Of a DNA stretch of 64,000 bases, positions 16,622 through 25,764 are shown in pieces. The stretch comes from 1162T-S-0a-05 sp050299435 (GTDB taxonomy: Bacteria; Pseudomonadota; Gammaproteobacteria; Pseudomonadales; Cellvibrionaceae). The DNA lies in the NCBI GenBank assembly GCA_050299435.1, contig JBNKVX010000002.1, positions 1 through 64,000 of the forward strand. Direction: 5' to 3'. Both the position numbers and the translations under genes were made by a program. The notes under the pieces were generated by a model. The model saw only the letters and a program-made list of their open reading frames with translations, was not told where the DNA came from and searched no databases. Positions within the stretch are counted from its first letter, which is position 1. Every line of letters starts with the position of its first letter.

Positions 16622-18802
16622 TTATGCAAGCCGTTCCAATTTTGCATATTGCATGGCAAGTTTTTTCAGACCTTCATTGTCAAAATTTACTGTAACAAAG
16701 GCTTTTGGACCTTGTCCTTCAAATTCCAGAATAATACCTTCACCAAACTTGTGGTGCAAAACCCGATTTCCTAGCCTAAAACCGCTGTACTCATCTTCAT
16801 CTTGTTTAAATGTATTTCTGCCGCCTAGTGAAATTGGCCGGCTGATTGTGGACTTGATTCGCACTTCCTGAATACATTCAGGTGGAATTTCTCGAATAAA
16901 ACGAGAGAGTGCATTAAAGTTTTCTGTTCCATGCATGCGACGACACTCTGCATGGCTGATAATTAATTTCTCCATCGCGCGTGTTATACCAACATAGCAG
17001 AGTCGACGTTCTTCTTCGATGCCACTGGCTTCATCTAAAGACATTCGATGCGGAAATAAGCCTTCTTCCAAACCTGATAAAAATACCAAGGGAAACTCCA
17101 GCCCTTTAGCACTGTGCAAGGTCATCATCTGCACAGCGTCTTCATACTCATCTGCCTGGCGTTCACCAGCATCCAGAGCTGCGCTATCAAGAAATTCCTG
17201 GAGTGGCGAAAGCGCTTCATTTTCTACTTCAAAAACCTGACAAGCATTTACAAGTTCTTCCAGGTTTTCTACTCTGGCTTGGCCTCGCTCTCCTTTCTCA
17301 TTTTTATGGTATTCCAACAGGCCGGATTGTTTGATCACATGGTCAACTTGCTCATCTAAATTAAGGTTCTTAATAGCCTCTTCCAAGCTCGCAATTAAGC
17401 TAACGAAACTTAAAAGTGCATTATTAGCTCGTGCACTGAAAACTGTATTCTTTATTGCGCCTTGCAAGGCCTCCCACAAAGATAAACGCTGCTCACGTGC
17501 AAGTACACGAATGGTATCGACAGTTTTGCTGCCGATTCCCCGCGTAGGTGTATTAATAATTCGTTCGAAAGCTGCGTCATCATTACGATTTAAGATAAGT
17601 CGTAAATAGGCTAAGGCGTTTTTGATTTCCAAGCGCTCATAAAATCGTTGTCCACCATAAATGCGATAGGGCATACCTTCACGAATAAACGCTTCTTCCA
17701 ATACTCGGGACTGCGCATTGGAGCGATAAAGAATTGCCACGTCAACATAGTTTCCGCCCTTTTCCTGCCAGGATTTAATTCTTTCAACGATATAACGTGC
17801 CTCATCTTGTTCGTTGAATGCTGAATAAAGATCGATTGCCTCTCCTTCCAATCCAGATGTCCACAAATTTTTACCTAATCTGGAATGATTATTGGCTATG
17901 ACGCTGTTTGCGGCTTTTAATATATTGCCTGTCGATCGATAGTTTTGTTCAAGACGTGTAATTTGCACATCGGAAAATTCGTCTTCAAATTGTTGGATAT
18001 TTTCAATACGTGCGCCGCGCCAACCATAAATACTTTGATCATCGTCACCTACTGCTGTGACTTTTGCAGTGCTACCCGCGAGCACTCTCAACCAGGCATA
18101 TTGCACTGCATTGGTATCCTGAAATTCGTCAACCAAAATAAATTTAAAGCGCTGTTGATAGTGCGCAAGTAAATCTGGCTTTTTGAGCCACAACTCATGC
18201 GAACGTAAAAGTAATTCAGCAAAGTCAACCAAACCACCACGCTCACAAGCTTCTTCATATGCACTGTATATGAGTTTCATGGTTTGCATAAAGGGATCGC
18301 GACTATCAGGCACATACTTCGCTCGCAACCCTTCATCTTTTTGACCATTAATAAACCATTGGGCTTGACGATAGGGCCAACGGCCTTCATCCATATTCAA
18401 TTCCGCATAAACACGCTTGACCACTCTCAGTTGATCATCGCTATCAAGTATTTGAAAATTTTGCGGCAGGCCAGCTTCTTGCCAATGGGCCTTCAATAGA
18501 CGATGGGCGATACCGTGGAAAGTACCCACCCACATGGCACGCATGGCTTGGTATCCAAAGCTATCTCCCAAAAGGCCATCAAGTCTTTCACGCATTTCTC
18601 TCGCGGCCTTGTTGGTAAAGGTCACAGCTAAAATCTGGTGGGGGCTGAGGTTTTCTACGCGAATTAACCAAGCAATACGATGCACCAGTACACGCGTCTT
18701 GCCACTGCCGGCACCGGCGAGAACTAGTTGGTTTTCTGCTCTGGCGCTGACAGCTTGTTTTTGCGCTAGATTGAGGTCGTTGAGAAGGGTTTCTGCATCC
18801 AT
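16622..18802 (-). CDS. uvrD: DNA helicase II UvrD
   Basis: 726 residues, full length for UvrD. Superfamily 1 motifs are intact: Walker A AGAGSGKTR at residues 29-37, motif Ia AVTFTNKAAREM, motif II LVDEFQDTN, motif III GDDDQSIYGWRGA, motif IV LEQNYRSTGNIL, motif V MTLHSAKGLEFPLVF and motif VI EEERRLCYVGITRA. A 3'-5' helicase that unwinds nicked DNA in nucleotide-excision and mismatch repair. The C-terminal tail carries the Tudor-like RNA-polymerase-binding segment (NRVLHHKFGEGIILEFEG). The upstream neighbour is a small secreted protein and the spacing is 16 bp. Confidence 0.96.
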   Translation of the reverse strand: MDAETLLNDLNLAQKQAVSARAENQLVLAGAGSGKTRVLVHRIAWLIRVENLSPHQILAVTFTNKAAREMRERLDGLLGDSFGYQAMRAMWVGTFHGIAHRLLKAHWQEAGLPQNFQILDSDDQLRVVKRVYAELNMDEGRWPYRQAQWFINGQKDEGLRAKYVPDSRDPFMQTMKLIYSAYEEACERGGLVDFAELLLRSHELWLKKPDLLAHYQQRFKFILVDEFQDTNAVQYAWLRVLAGSTAKVTAVGDDDQSIYGWRGARIENIQQFEDEFSDVQITRLEQNYRSTGNILKAANSVIANNHSRLGKNLWTSGLEGEAIDLYSAFNEQDEARYIVERIKSWQEKGGNYVDVAILYRSNAQSRVLEEAFIREGMPYRIYGGQRFYERLEIKNALAYLRLILNRNDDAAFERIINTPTRGIGSKTVDTIRVLAREQRLSLWEALQGAIKNTVFSARANNALLSFVSLIASLEEAIKNLNLDEQVDHVIKQSGLLEYHKNEKGERGQARVENLEELVNACQVFEVENEALSPLQEFLDSAALDAGERQADEYEDAVQMMTLHSAKGLEFPLVFLSGLEEGLFPHRMSLDEASGIEEERRLCYVGITRAMEKLIISHAECRRMHGTENFNALSRFIREIPPECIQEVRIKSTISRPISLGGRNTFKQDEDEYSGFRLGNRVLHHKFGEGIILEFEGQGPKAFVTVNFDNEGLKKLAMQYAKLERLA

Positions 18803-18818
18803 GGGCGTATTGTAACGC

Positions 18819-19286
18819 CTAATGCAGTATGGTTTCTTCCGCGGGTAAACTAATTACTGTTTTATTTGAGGCCGCTTTTTGTTGTTTGACTTGTTCACCA
18901 ATGTTTAGGCGTATACCAAGTGCGCGCGCTTCTTCTTTCCCACTGTCATCTTTCAGGTAAACATTAAAAAGTATATAGGCTCGACCCGCCTCTCCACTTC
19001 GAACCGTAAGTGGCAAGCCTAATTCGGTATTCTCGCCATCGAGGTCATAGCTTTGCTCATTGAGCTGATTTGAAAGTTCCACATCGCCATCCAACTTAGT
19101 GACGATGCGTAAAGTTCCAGATTTTTTAGGTAGTGAAAACTTCAGGTTTAATTGTGTTTCACTAAAAGGTTCAAGTTGGTAGGACGCTGGGCTCAGGAGT
19201 GCTACCGACGCGCCTGGTTTCGCGTGTAAACCTATGGAAAAAAACAGAAGTCCAAAGAACAAAAAATTTCGAGAAATTGTGTTCAT
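18819..19286 (-). CDS. Small secreted protein of unknown function
   Basis: 155 residues, family not recognised. A signal peptide (NFLFFGLLFFSIGLHAKPG) is followed by about 110 residues of predicted beta-sandwich character (alternating strands such as TQLNLKFSLP, TLRIVTKLDG, RAYILFNVYLKDD) and a Lys-rich tail. Probably periplasmic. It starts 15 bp after the lipoprotein metalloprotease gene, so the two are likely co-expressed; it could be a partner, substrate or inhibitor of that protease, which is inference from position. Confidence 0.75.
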   Translation of the reverse strand: MNTISRNFLFFGLLFFSIGLHAKPGASVALLSPASYQLEPFSETQLNLKFSLPKKSGTLRIVTKLDGDVELSNQLNEQSYDLDGENTELGLPLTVRSGEAGRAYILFNVYLKDDSGKEEARALGIRLNIGEQVKQQKAASNKTVISLPAEETILH

Positions 19287-19301
19287 GATGAGTATCTGCC
19301 T

Positions 19302-20972
19302 TTAATTAATTCTGAGTGTTGCACAGTAGTTGCCGCCGCTGAGATCGTCGTCATCTATATTTGGATCTTCATAATATTCGAGAATGTGCACACCGCTCGA
19401 TGTGGGCGGAAAATTTACGGAGACTGTAGAACTAGTAGAAAGATCCAAAGTTTGAATATACCGTCCACGCCGATGTAGATCGACAAATGCGTCAGCACTG
19501 CGGCCCGTTACTGTTAAAGTCACACTTCTTTGAGTTGTGTCTGGAAGATCAATAAGAATAAACCGTCGGTTTGCCAGCTTGTTCCATTCTCCATTCACAT
19601 TGTTAGTACAAACCTGAATATTTGAGTTAAGACCCGGGTCCAAATAAAGTGGCAGTGCATCAAGATTGCTACCATCATTCGTTTCAGCAGTAGCAAATTC
19701 ATCAACACCAAATATTTGGTGATCCGCGAGCAAACTTAAATAAGCATTTTGTTGATCTAAACTTAAAAATGGCAATAAGGCTTCGTTAAATACATGCAGT
19801 CCTATCATGGCTTCGCTTTGTGTAAATGTATTGCTAACCAAGGCCTGGTAGATTGGAATAAATCCAGCGCTGATATCATCACCCGCTTCTGAAGTATCAT
19901 CATAAATATCAAATAATAAATTGTGTACTGAGCCTTCACTAAACCAGCCACGTCCCGGTGTTTCTACAAGCTCAAGGGCAATGGCAAATCCAAGGTCCTG
20001 ATTTGCCCCACCCGAATCCCGATAAAACTCTGTGTTTGAAGCCATACCCGAAAATGCATTTCCCCATCCTTCACTAAACGCAACACGAATATCAAGATTT
20101 TCGTCAATTCGATGGTTACCGCCTATGCTCTCTGTGCGAGAAAGTTGATGCTCAATAAGATGTGCGAATTCGTGTTGAATTACAGTTCTGTCGTATTCAT
20201 CAGTGTCGTTGTCTGCCAATCCCAAAAGATAGATATTGCCATCACTGGGATCAAAATAAGAGGTCCCAATATCACCATCTTCAGTATCACCATCTACCGG
20301 TCTATTCTCAACACTCCAGCGTATTTGTGCCGCCTGCAGTTGAATAAAGGGATCTGCAGTTTCTAAAAGACTGAGTGCATCGTAAATCGCATCCAGGATG
20401 GCAAAGGGACCTGCTACTCGAGGTTCATTGTATTCATCATCTACCCAGCCGGAAGGAGCATTGAGATTGCGCACAGAATTGCTGCTCCCACTATTGCTCA
20501 GGCTACCTACCATTGCATATACCGCATTATTTTGCGTATTGTCGGCCACTCGGATATTCCAGGATGCCAGGCCATCGCGATCTAATTCAGCAATTACCCG
20601 CACCTGAACGGGAGTATCGGCCGGAGAACCAAGTTCATAGCGCCCCTGCTCATCTGTCACGGTGTCTCTAAGCAATTGACCAGAATCATCCAGCAACTGC
20701 ACAGTTACGCCTCGAGAAGCTCGTGGCTCAACACCTAAATAATTCAGGGAACTGTTGCTTGTTCGATGGGGTATGTAATCAAAAGTCACTTGACCAGAAA
20801 TAAAAACATCCTGATCCGGATTTGTCGGGTTTTGGTCAATTGGAGGGGTATTGGGAGGCTCAGAGTCATCACTGTTGGAACATGCATGCAAAACCACACT
20901 AGCCAAAAGTATGAAAACCTTGATAAATAAATACAATCTGTGGCGATTATTGCTTTTATTTTTTACGAGCAT
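19302..20972 (-). CDS. Lipoprotein zinc metalloprotease with HExxH motif
   Basis: 556 residues from ATG 20972. The lipoprotein signal has a basic N-region and a lipobox ending VVLHAC (Cys31), followed by an Asn/Pro/Asp-rich linker. Residues about 57-140 resemble a carboxypeptidase-regulatory/Ig-like beta domain (ISGQVTFDY ... DEQGRYELG). The catalytic domain has HEFAHLIEH (H267, E268, H271) and, 30 residues later, SEGWGN, whose E301 is the probable third zinc ligand. The C-terminal part (about 470-556) looks like a pre-peptidase C-terminal beta-sandwich. Anchored on the cell surface or facing the periplasm. Exact peptidase family not identified. An in-frame TTG at 21002 exists, but 20972 gives the proper lipoprotein signal; it overlaps tlyA by 17 bp. 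Confidence 0.85.
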   Translation of the reverse strand: MLVKNKSNNRHRLYLFIKVFILLASVVLHACSNSDDSEPPNTPPIDQNPTNPDQDVFISGQVTFDYIPHRTSNSSLNYLGVEPRASRGVTVQLLDDSGQLLRDTVTDEQGRYELGSPADTPVQVRVIAELDRDGLASWNIRVADNTQNNAVYAMVGSLSNSGSSNSVRNLNAPSGWVDDEYNEPRVAGPFAILDAIYDALSLLETADPFIQLQAAQIRWSVENRPVDGDTEDGDIGTSYFDPSDGNIYLLGLADNDTDEYDRTVIQHEFAHLIEHQLSRTESIGGNHRIDENLDIRVAFSEGWGNAFSGMASNTEFYRDSGGANQDLGFAIALELVETPGRGWFSEGSVHNLLFDIYDDTSEAGDDISAGFIPIYQALVSNTFTQSEAMIGLHVFNEALLPFLSLDQQNAYLSLLADHQIFGVDEFATAETNDGSNLDALPLYLDPGLNSNIQVCTNNVNGEWNKLANRRFILIDLPDTTQRSVTLTVTGRSADAFVDLHRRGRYIQTLDLSTSSTVSVNFPPTSSGVHILEYYEDPNIDDDDLSGGNYCATLRIN

Positions 20973-21711
20973 AAACGAAAAACTCTTTGTTACCGTCGCC
21001 ACCTTTTATTGGGCTATCAAAGTAGTCTAGCACTGTGAAGCCCAAATCTCGAAGCTCCTCGCGAATTTCTCTCTCGAGCACCACATATAATGCGGCGTTT
21101 TTCACAATACCACCCTTACCAATACCGGCCTGTCCTACTTCAAACTGCGGCTTAACTAAACTTATTAAATAGAAAGGACGCTGAATAAGTGCACAAAGTT
21201 CGGGATAAATGAGTTTTTGCGATATAAAGGATAAATCCATCACCACGCAATCGATTGTATGGGAAATGCTTTTCAATTCTTTATGCTGTGATAAGGACCG
21301 CGCATTTAGACCTTCAAAGCATATTAAATTCGCGTTTCCTTTCAATGAGTTATGAAGTTGATCATGGCCGACATCGACACCAACGACTTGTTTGGCCCCA
21401 TTCTGTAATAGACAATCACTAAATCCCCCCGTGGACTGACCAACATCAAGAGCAGTCAGACCTGAGACTTCTAAACCCGTGTGCGTCAGCGCGCCTTCTA
21501 ATTTAAGTCCAGCACGTGAGACAAATTTTTGCAAAGTATTTTCACGAATTCGAATATTTGCAGTTTGTAAAAACTTTGCAGAACTTTTATTAACAACTTT
21601 CCATACGCCCGCTTCACAAACTTCAACTAATTCTTGTTGAATCAGTTTTTGAGCGAGTGTGCGCGTAGAAACGAGCTGCAAATCAACTAACAATGAATCC
21701 AGGCGCTGCAT
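20956..21711 (-). CDS. tlyA: TlyA-type rRNA 2'-O-methyltransferase (S4 + FtsJ domains)
   Basis: 251 residues. N-terminal S4 RNA-binding domain (about 1-60: RLDSLLVDLQLVSTRTLAQK), then FVSRAGLKLEGAL and the FtsJ Rossmann fold with the SAM motif TALDVGQSTGGFSDCLLQNG and the catalytic-lysine segment SLVKPQFEVG. TlyA homologues methylate ribose of a cytidine in rRNA; many are annotated as haemolysins, for which nothing here gives support. First gene of a minus-strand group running through the metalloprotease. Confidence 0.93.
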   Translation of the reverse strand: MQRLDSLLVDLQLVSTRTLAQKLIQQELVEVCEAGVWKVVNKSSAKFLQTANIRIRENTLQKFVSRAGLKLEGALTHTGLEVSGLTALDVGQSTGGFSDCLLQNGAKQVVGVDVGHDQLHNSLKGNANLICFEGLNARSLSQHKELKSISHTIDCVVMDLSFISQKLIYPELCALIQRPFYLISLVKPQFEVGQAGIGKGGIVKNAALYVVLEREIREELRDLGFTVLDYFDSPIKGGDGNKEFFVYARKK

Positions 21712-21737
21712 TAATTTTATTTTTATCAGTAAGAAAA

Positions 21738-21761
21738 AAAGAGGGCCTGCTAGCCCTCTTT
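21738..21761 (-). terminator. Rho-independent terminator after xylA
   Basis: AAAGAGGGC (21738-21746) pairs with GCCCTCTTT (21753-21761) over a 6-nt loop; the minus-strand RNA continues in a U run (plus-strand A run at 21734-21740). Ends the xylB-epimerase-xylA transcript. Confidence 0.92.
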
Positions 21762-21783
21762 ATTAAACCACTTCATTCAAAAA

Positions 21784-23115
21784 TCAAATGTATTGATTAA
21801 TGAAAATTTCATACAACTCTTGCTGTCCACTAGTAACAGGTGGCTCGCCATTACTGTCTCCAATTTCCGCAAGTTGCTCGAGCGTTAACTCACCCTTTTC
21901 AAACTTGGCTCCGTTACCGGAATCGAACGTTGAATAACGCTCTTTACGCATTTTTTCAATCGGTGATTTTTGCATTATATTGTCGGCAATCACAAGCGCG
22001 CGCGCAAAAGTATCCATTCCACCAATATGGCCATAGAACAGATCAACCAAATCAGTAGAATTACGACGGATTTTTGCATCAAAGTTTACGCCACCACCCT
22101 GGAAACCGCCCGCACGCAAAATGACTAACATCATTTCAACTGTTTCGTTCAAATTATAAGGGAACTGATCTGTATCCCAGGAATTTTGGTAGTCGCCTCG
22201 GTTAGCGTCAATACTTCCCAACATTCCCGCATCTGCGGCTACTTGTAGTTCGTGATCCATTGAATGTTGAGCTAAGGTTGCATGGTTAGTTTCGATATTT
22301 AATTTGAAATCTTTATCCAAGCCGTGTTCTCTCAAAAAGCCAATGACTGTTTCGCTGTCAACATCATATTGATGCTTGGATGGCTCCATGGGTTTAGGCT
22401 CAATAAAGAATGTTCCTTTAAAGCCCTGCGCACGCGCATAATCGCGAGCCATAGTCAGGAAGCGTGCCATGTGTTCTTTTTCGCGCTTCATGTCTGTATT
22501 TAACAGACTGATATAGCCTTCACGCCCGCCCCAGAACACGTAGTTTTCACCATCCAGTGCGATGGTTGCATCCAGTGCGCCTTTTAATTGTGCGCCAGCC
22601 CAAGCCACGACATTAAAATCCGGATTGGTAGATGCACCATTCATAAAGCGAACATTTGTAAAGAGATTGGACGTACCCCATAGCAATTTCACACCAGATG
22701 CGGTTTGTTTCTCTTTTGCATAATCCACAATGGCTGATAAACGCTTGCTAAACTCAGCTCGATCGGCACCCATCTCTTCAACCAAATCAACATCATGGAA
22801 ACAATAGTAAGGGGTTCCGAGTTTTGTGAAAAACTCAAAAGCCGCATCCATCTTGAATTTCGCACGTGTTATTGCATCAGGACCTTCAAACCAGGGATGT
22901 CGACGTGTACCTGGCCCAAAGGGGTCGCCACTACTATCACCGAAAGTATGCCAATAACAGGTAGCAAACTTAAACCAGTCTTTCATTTTACGTCCGGCAA
23001 CGACTTTGTTTTCGTCATACCACTTAAACGACAGAGGGTTATCAGACTCTGGTCCTTCGTAGGCTATTTTTCCAATATCTGGAAAATATTCTTTATCGCC
23101 GATTAATACACTCAT
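21784..23115 (-). CDS. xylA: Xylose isomerase
   Basis: 443 residues, class II length. Contains the active-site segments FKFATCYWHTFGD, HDVDLVEEG-like CFHDVDLVEEM (catalytic His), VFWGGREGYISLLNTD, FIEPKPMEPSKHQYD and LNIETNHATLAQHSMDHEL, with the metal-binding Glu, Asp and His residues. Interconverts D-xylose and D-xylulose in the cytoplasm. Last gene of the xyl operon, 22 bp after the epimerase. Confidence 0.98.
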   Translation of the reverse strand: MSVLIGDKEYFPDIGKIAYEGPESDNPLSFKWYDENKVVAGRKMKDWFKFATCYWHTFGDSSGDPFGPGTRRHPWFEGPDAITRAKFKMDAAFEFFTKLGTPYYCFHDVDLVEEMGADRAEFSKRLSAIVDYAKEKQTASGVKLLWGTSNLFTNVRFMNGASTNPDFNVVAWAGAQLKGALDATIALDGENYVFWGGREGYISLLNTDMKREKEHMARFLTMARDYARAQGFKGTFFIEPKPMEPSKHQYDVDSETVIGFLREHGLDKDFKLNIETNHATLAQHSMDHELQVAADAGMLGSIDANRGDYQNSWDTDQFPYNLNETVEMMLVILRAGGFQGGGVNFDAKIRRNSTDLVDLFYGHIGGMDTFARALVIADNIMQKSPIEKMRKERYSTFDSGNGAKFEKGELTLEQLAEIGDSNGEPPVTSGQQELYEIFINQYI

Positions 23116-23137
23116 AACTTTTACCTATTTTTTCCAA

Positions 23138-24073
23138 TTATTTATTTGTAAATGCGCGTACTCCAAAACTTCCGCTAAAGCTCTCTCCTGCGGTAAGTAC
23201 GCTTAAACCATCTTTACTTTGAAATGCGTTAATATTGCAGCTCATTGGTTCAATGGCGATGGATTTTCTATCAGGCGAGGTGTAGACCTGAATAAAACCA
23301 AAATTCTTATCTTGCCAAACTTCAATACCGAAATTCAGTTTCGACGACCACAATTTGACAGAAACTTCTTCGAGTGCGCCCATAGCTGGAACAAAACAAG
23401 TATCCAACTCAGTTTTTTCAATTTTTTTCCAAGCGTTAAATTTTGTATAGGGTTCATTTACACCCGTTGGAATCATGCGCTCATCAATCAGTACTTGTTC
23501 ACATGGAGGGAATAACATTTCCAGTTCATCGATCGTTTCGCCCACAGTAAAATAAGGGTGCCAACCTACGCCCACAGGCATACTGCCAGTACCTTTATTG
23601 ATTACCGTGAAAGTCACTTTCAGCTCAGCTGAACTTTCAAATATATATTCAACCAGGATATCGGCTGGAAAGGGATAGTATTCTCTGGAACCGTCGTAAC
23701 TATAACGAGTTAGCAAACTCGGCGTATTTGAATTTGCGCCTATAACTTCTGCTAAGGGGATATAGTCTTTCAGAAACCCGTGTAAATTATTTTGACTCCA
23801 TTTTTCATTTATAGGAAATTGATAATCCTTTCCTTCAAAACTGTATTTTCCGTCACGCAAGCGATTGGGAAACGGAAATAAATTGGTACAACGAAATGGC
23901 GCATTACTTTTTATGTCATCCAATTTATCAAAACTGGGCAGTATATTCAGCGCTTGATTTTCTGTATTTAAAACTAATGCGTTCAGAAAACCGCCGCCCT
24001 GTTTATAAAAAGATAATTCAGCTTTTTGGTCGGCCGATTGCAGCGCGATAGCAGTGTCGAGATGTTTAATCAT
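23138..24073 (-). CDS. Aldose 1-epimerase (GalM-like)
   Basis: 311 residues of galactose-mutarotase fold. Recognisable segments are TNLFPFPNRLRDGKYSFEGK (sugar-binding Asn-Arg), LHGFLKDY with the catalytic-region His, and MPVGVGWHPYFTVG with the second His. It should equilibrate the anomers of an aldose such as xylose before the isomerase. Lies between xylB and xylA with short gaps (20 and 22 bp), supporting a xylose role. Confidence 0.9.
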   Translation of the reverse strand: MIKHLDTAIALQSADQKAELSFYKQGGGFLNALVLNTENQALNILPSFDKLDDIKSNAPFRCTNLFPFPNRLRDGKYSFEGKDYQFPINEKWSQNNLHGFLKDYIPLAEVIGANSNTPSLLTRYSYDGSREYYPFPADILVEYIFESSAELKVTFTVINKGTGSMPVGVGWHPYFTVGETIDELEMLFPPCEQVLIDERMIPTGVNEPYTKFNAWKKIEKTELDTCFVPAMGALEEVSVKLWSSKLNFGIEVWQDKNFGFIQVYTSPDRKSIAIEPMSCNINAFQSKDGLSVLTAGESFSGSFGVRAFTNK

Positions 24074-24093
24074 AATATTGTTGGAAAAACTAA

Positions 24094-25572
24094 TTATTGG
24101 GGTAGTGCTTCAACCCACTCATTGTAAGCGTCTTGATATACATTGACTTGATTAGCATCAGGTTCTATCAATCCCGTTTGTGACAGACCGTTGAAAGCCT
24201 CTTCGGCGGACGCATAATACCCGTATCCCAATGCGGCTGCACGTGCTGCGCCTTCTGCACCGTCAGTTTCGTACAACTCCACAGCAGCGCCGGTGGTATT
24301 GGCAAACGCGGAACTAAACACCTCACTTAAAAACATATTACCGCTCGCAACACGCACAACTTCGCAGGAGCCACCTAGGCTTTTTAATACATCAAAACCT
24401 TGATTTAAGGCGAACACGATACCTTCCTGTGCTGCGCGCACAATATGACCCAAGCCGTGCCGATTGAAATCAATTCCGGCAAAATGGCCACCCAAATTAC
24501 GGTTTTGATAAATGCGCTCAGCGCCATTTCCAAAAGGATAAATTTTCAAACCGTCACTGCTGACCGGGACTTTCTCAGCCAAGGCATTGAGCTGCGGATA
24601 ACTCGGCTCACCGCCACTTTCGCTTAATGTCTGACGCAGCCAACTGTATAAACGACCGGTGCCGTTTACACACACTAATACCCCATTGCGTGGCTTTTCC
24701 TCAGTTGCAGTGACATGCAAAAACGTATTAACACGTGATTGCCTGTCTGCAGCAGCTTGATCTGTTACACCATAAATCACACCCGAGGTACCTGCTGTAG
24801 CGGCGACTTCTCCTGGCTCCAGAACGTTGAGGCTAAAGGCATTGTTGGGCTGATCACCGCCGCGATAACAAACTTTGGTGCCGGCCTTGATACCTAACTC
24901 AGCTGCGGCCTCCGCACTGACTTCGCCCTGCACCCCGATACTCGGCACTAAATCAGGTAGCAGTCCAGCGTCGATACCCCAGTGCTCCAGCAGGTGTTTA
25001 GCAATTTTTTGCTCTTTAAAGTCCCAAAAGGTCCCTTCCGACAAGCCCGAAGCAGTTGAAGTCACTTCACCTGTGAGTTTCATTGCAATGAAATCACCCG
25101 GTAACATGGCTTTGTGACTTTTGGCAAAAAGTTCCGGCTCATTTTCCTGGACCCAGCGCAGTTTCGCTGCTGTAAAATTTCCCGGTGAATTAAGAAGATG
25201 CTCAAAACACCAATCAGAACCGAGTGCATCCAGGGCTTTTTCGCCAGTATTCACTGCGCGGCTATCACACCAGATGATGGAGGGGCGCAACACATTTTGC
25301 TTGGCATCCACCAAAACCAGGCCGTGCATCTGATAGGAAATACCAATCGCCTCAATCTTGCTCGCATCAATTTTGGCAAAAAGCTCTTTGCAGCCTTCTT
25401 TTATGCAATTCCACCACGTTTCAGGTTGCTGCTCAGCCCATCCGGCCTGAGGACTAAGAATGTCGAGTTCAGTTTTTGGATAATGTGTTGAGGCCACCGC
25501 TTTGCCGGTTTCACCTTCTAATACCGACACTTTCACTGATGAACTGCCTACATCCATGCCTAGAAAATACAT
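24094..25572 (-). CDS. xylB: Xylulokinase
   Basis: 492 residues, FGGY kinase. Phosphate-binding loop MYFLGMDVGSSSVKVSVLEG at the N-terminus, then YQMHGLVLVD (the xylulokinase QMHG substrate motif), the catalytic-Asp segment RGGDQPNNAF and AATAGTSGVIYG. Phosphorylates D-xylulose to xylulose 5-phosphate. First gene of the operon, divergent from the Nudix-type regulator; the 192-bp gap carries a candidate operator. Confidence 0.96.
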   Translation of the reverse strand: MYFLGMDVGSSSVKVSVLEGETGKAVASTHYPKTELDILSPQAGWAEQQPETWWNCIKEGCKELFAKIDASKIEAIGISYQMHGLVLVDAKQNVLRPSIIWCDSRAVNTGEKALDALGSDWCFEHLLNSPGNFTAAKLRWVQENEPELFAKSHKAMLPGDFIAMKLTGEVTSTASGLSEGTFWDFKEQKIAKHLLEHWGIDAGLLPDLVPSIGVQGEVSAEAAAELGIKAGTKVCYRGGDQPNNAFSLNVLEPGEVAATAGTSGVIYGVTDQAAADRQSRVNTFLHVTATEEKPRNGVLVCVNGTGRLYSWLRQTLSESGGEPSYPQLNALAEKVPVSSDGLKIYPFGNGAERIYQNRNLGGHFAGIDFNRHGLGHIVRAAQEGIVFALNQGFDVLKSLGGSCEVVRVASGNMFLSEVFSSAFANTTGAAVELYETDGAEGAARAAALGYGYYASAEEAFNGLSQTGLIEPDANQVNVYQDAYNEWVEALPQ

Positions 25573-25598
25573 ATATGGAACTCTCTGGAGATGTTAAT

Positions 25599-25649
25599 TT
25601 TGTAATAGACAAAAAGGGGCGTGATTATGCCTTATTGTCAAAATGACAA
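25599..25649. promoter_or_regulatory. Candidate operator sites in the xylB/Nudix-regulator intergenic region
   Basis: 25635-25649 is a perfect inverted repeat, TTGTCA-AAA-TGACAA. A weaker one, TTTGT-AATAG-ACAAA, lies at 25599-25613. Both share a GTC/GAC-like core with a 3-5-bp spacer, the style of operators of Nudix-related regulators (NrtR/AraR). They sit 27-77 bp upstream of xylB, where a repressor would block it. Binding is inferred. Confidence 0.4.
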
Positions 25650-25764
25650 CAAGCTTGCGCTCGACCTTTGCTCACGCTGCTTATACAATCCACCACTCAG
25701 TTTTCTGGGGGCGACTCTACACTTCCCTACACCTAAACTGCAAGTCTATGAGGACTCTTGCTCA

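Noticed and set aside
20956..21711. TlyA as a haemolysin
   Set aside because: S4 plus FtsJ domains with SAM motif and catalytic Lys point to rRNA methylation; no toxin feature is seen.
25621..25764. Upstream extension of the Nudix-regulator frame from GTG 25621
   Set aside because: No domain character, leaves only 48 bp to divergent xylB and covers the inverted repeat; GTG 25765 has a better ribosome-binding site.
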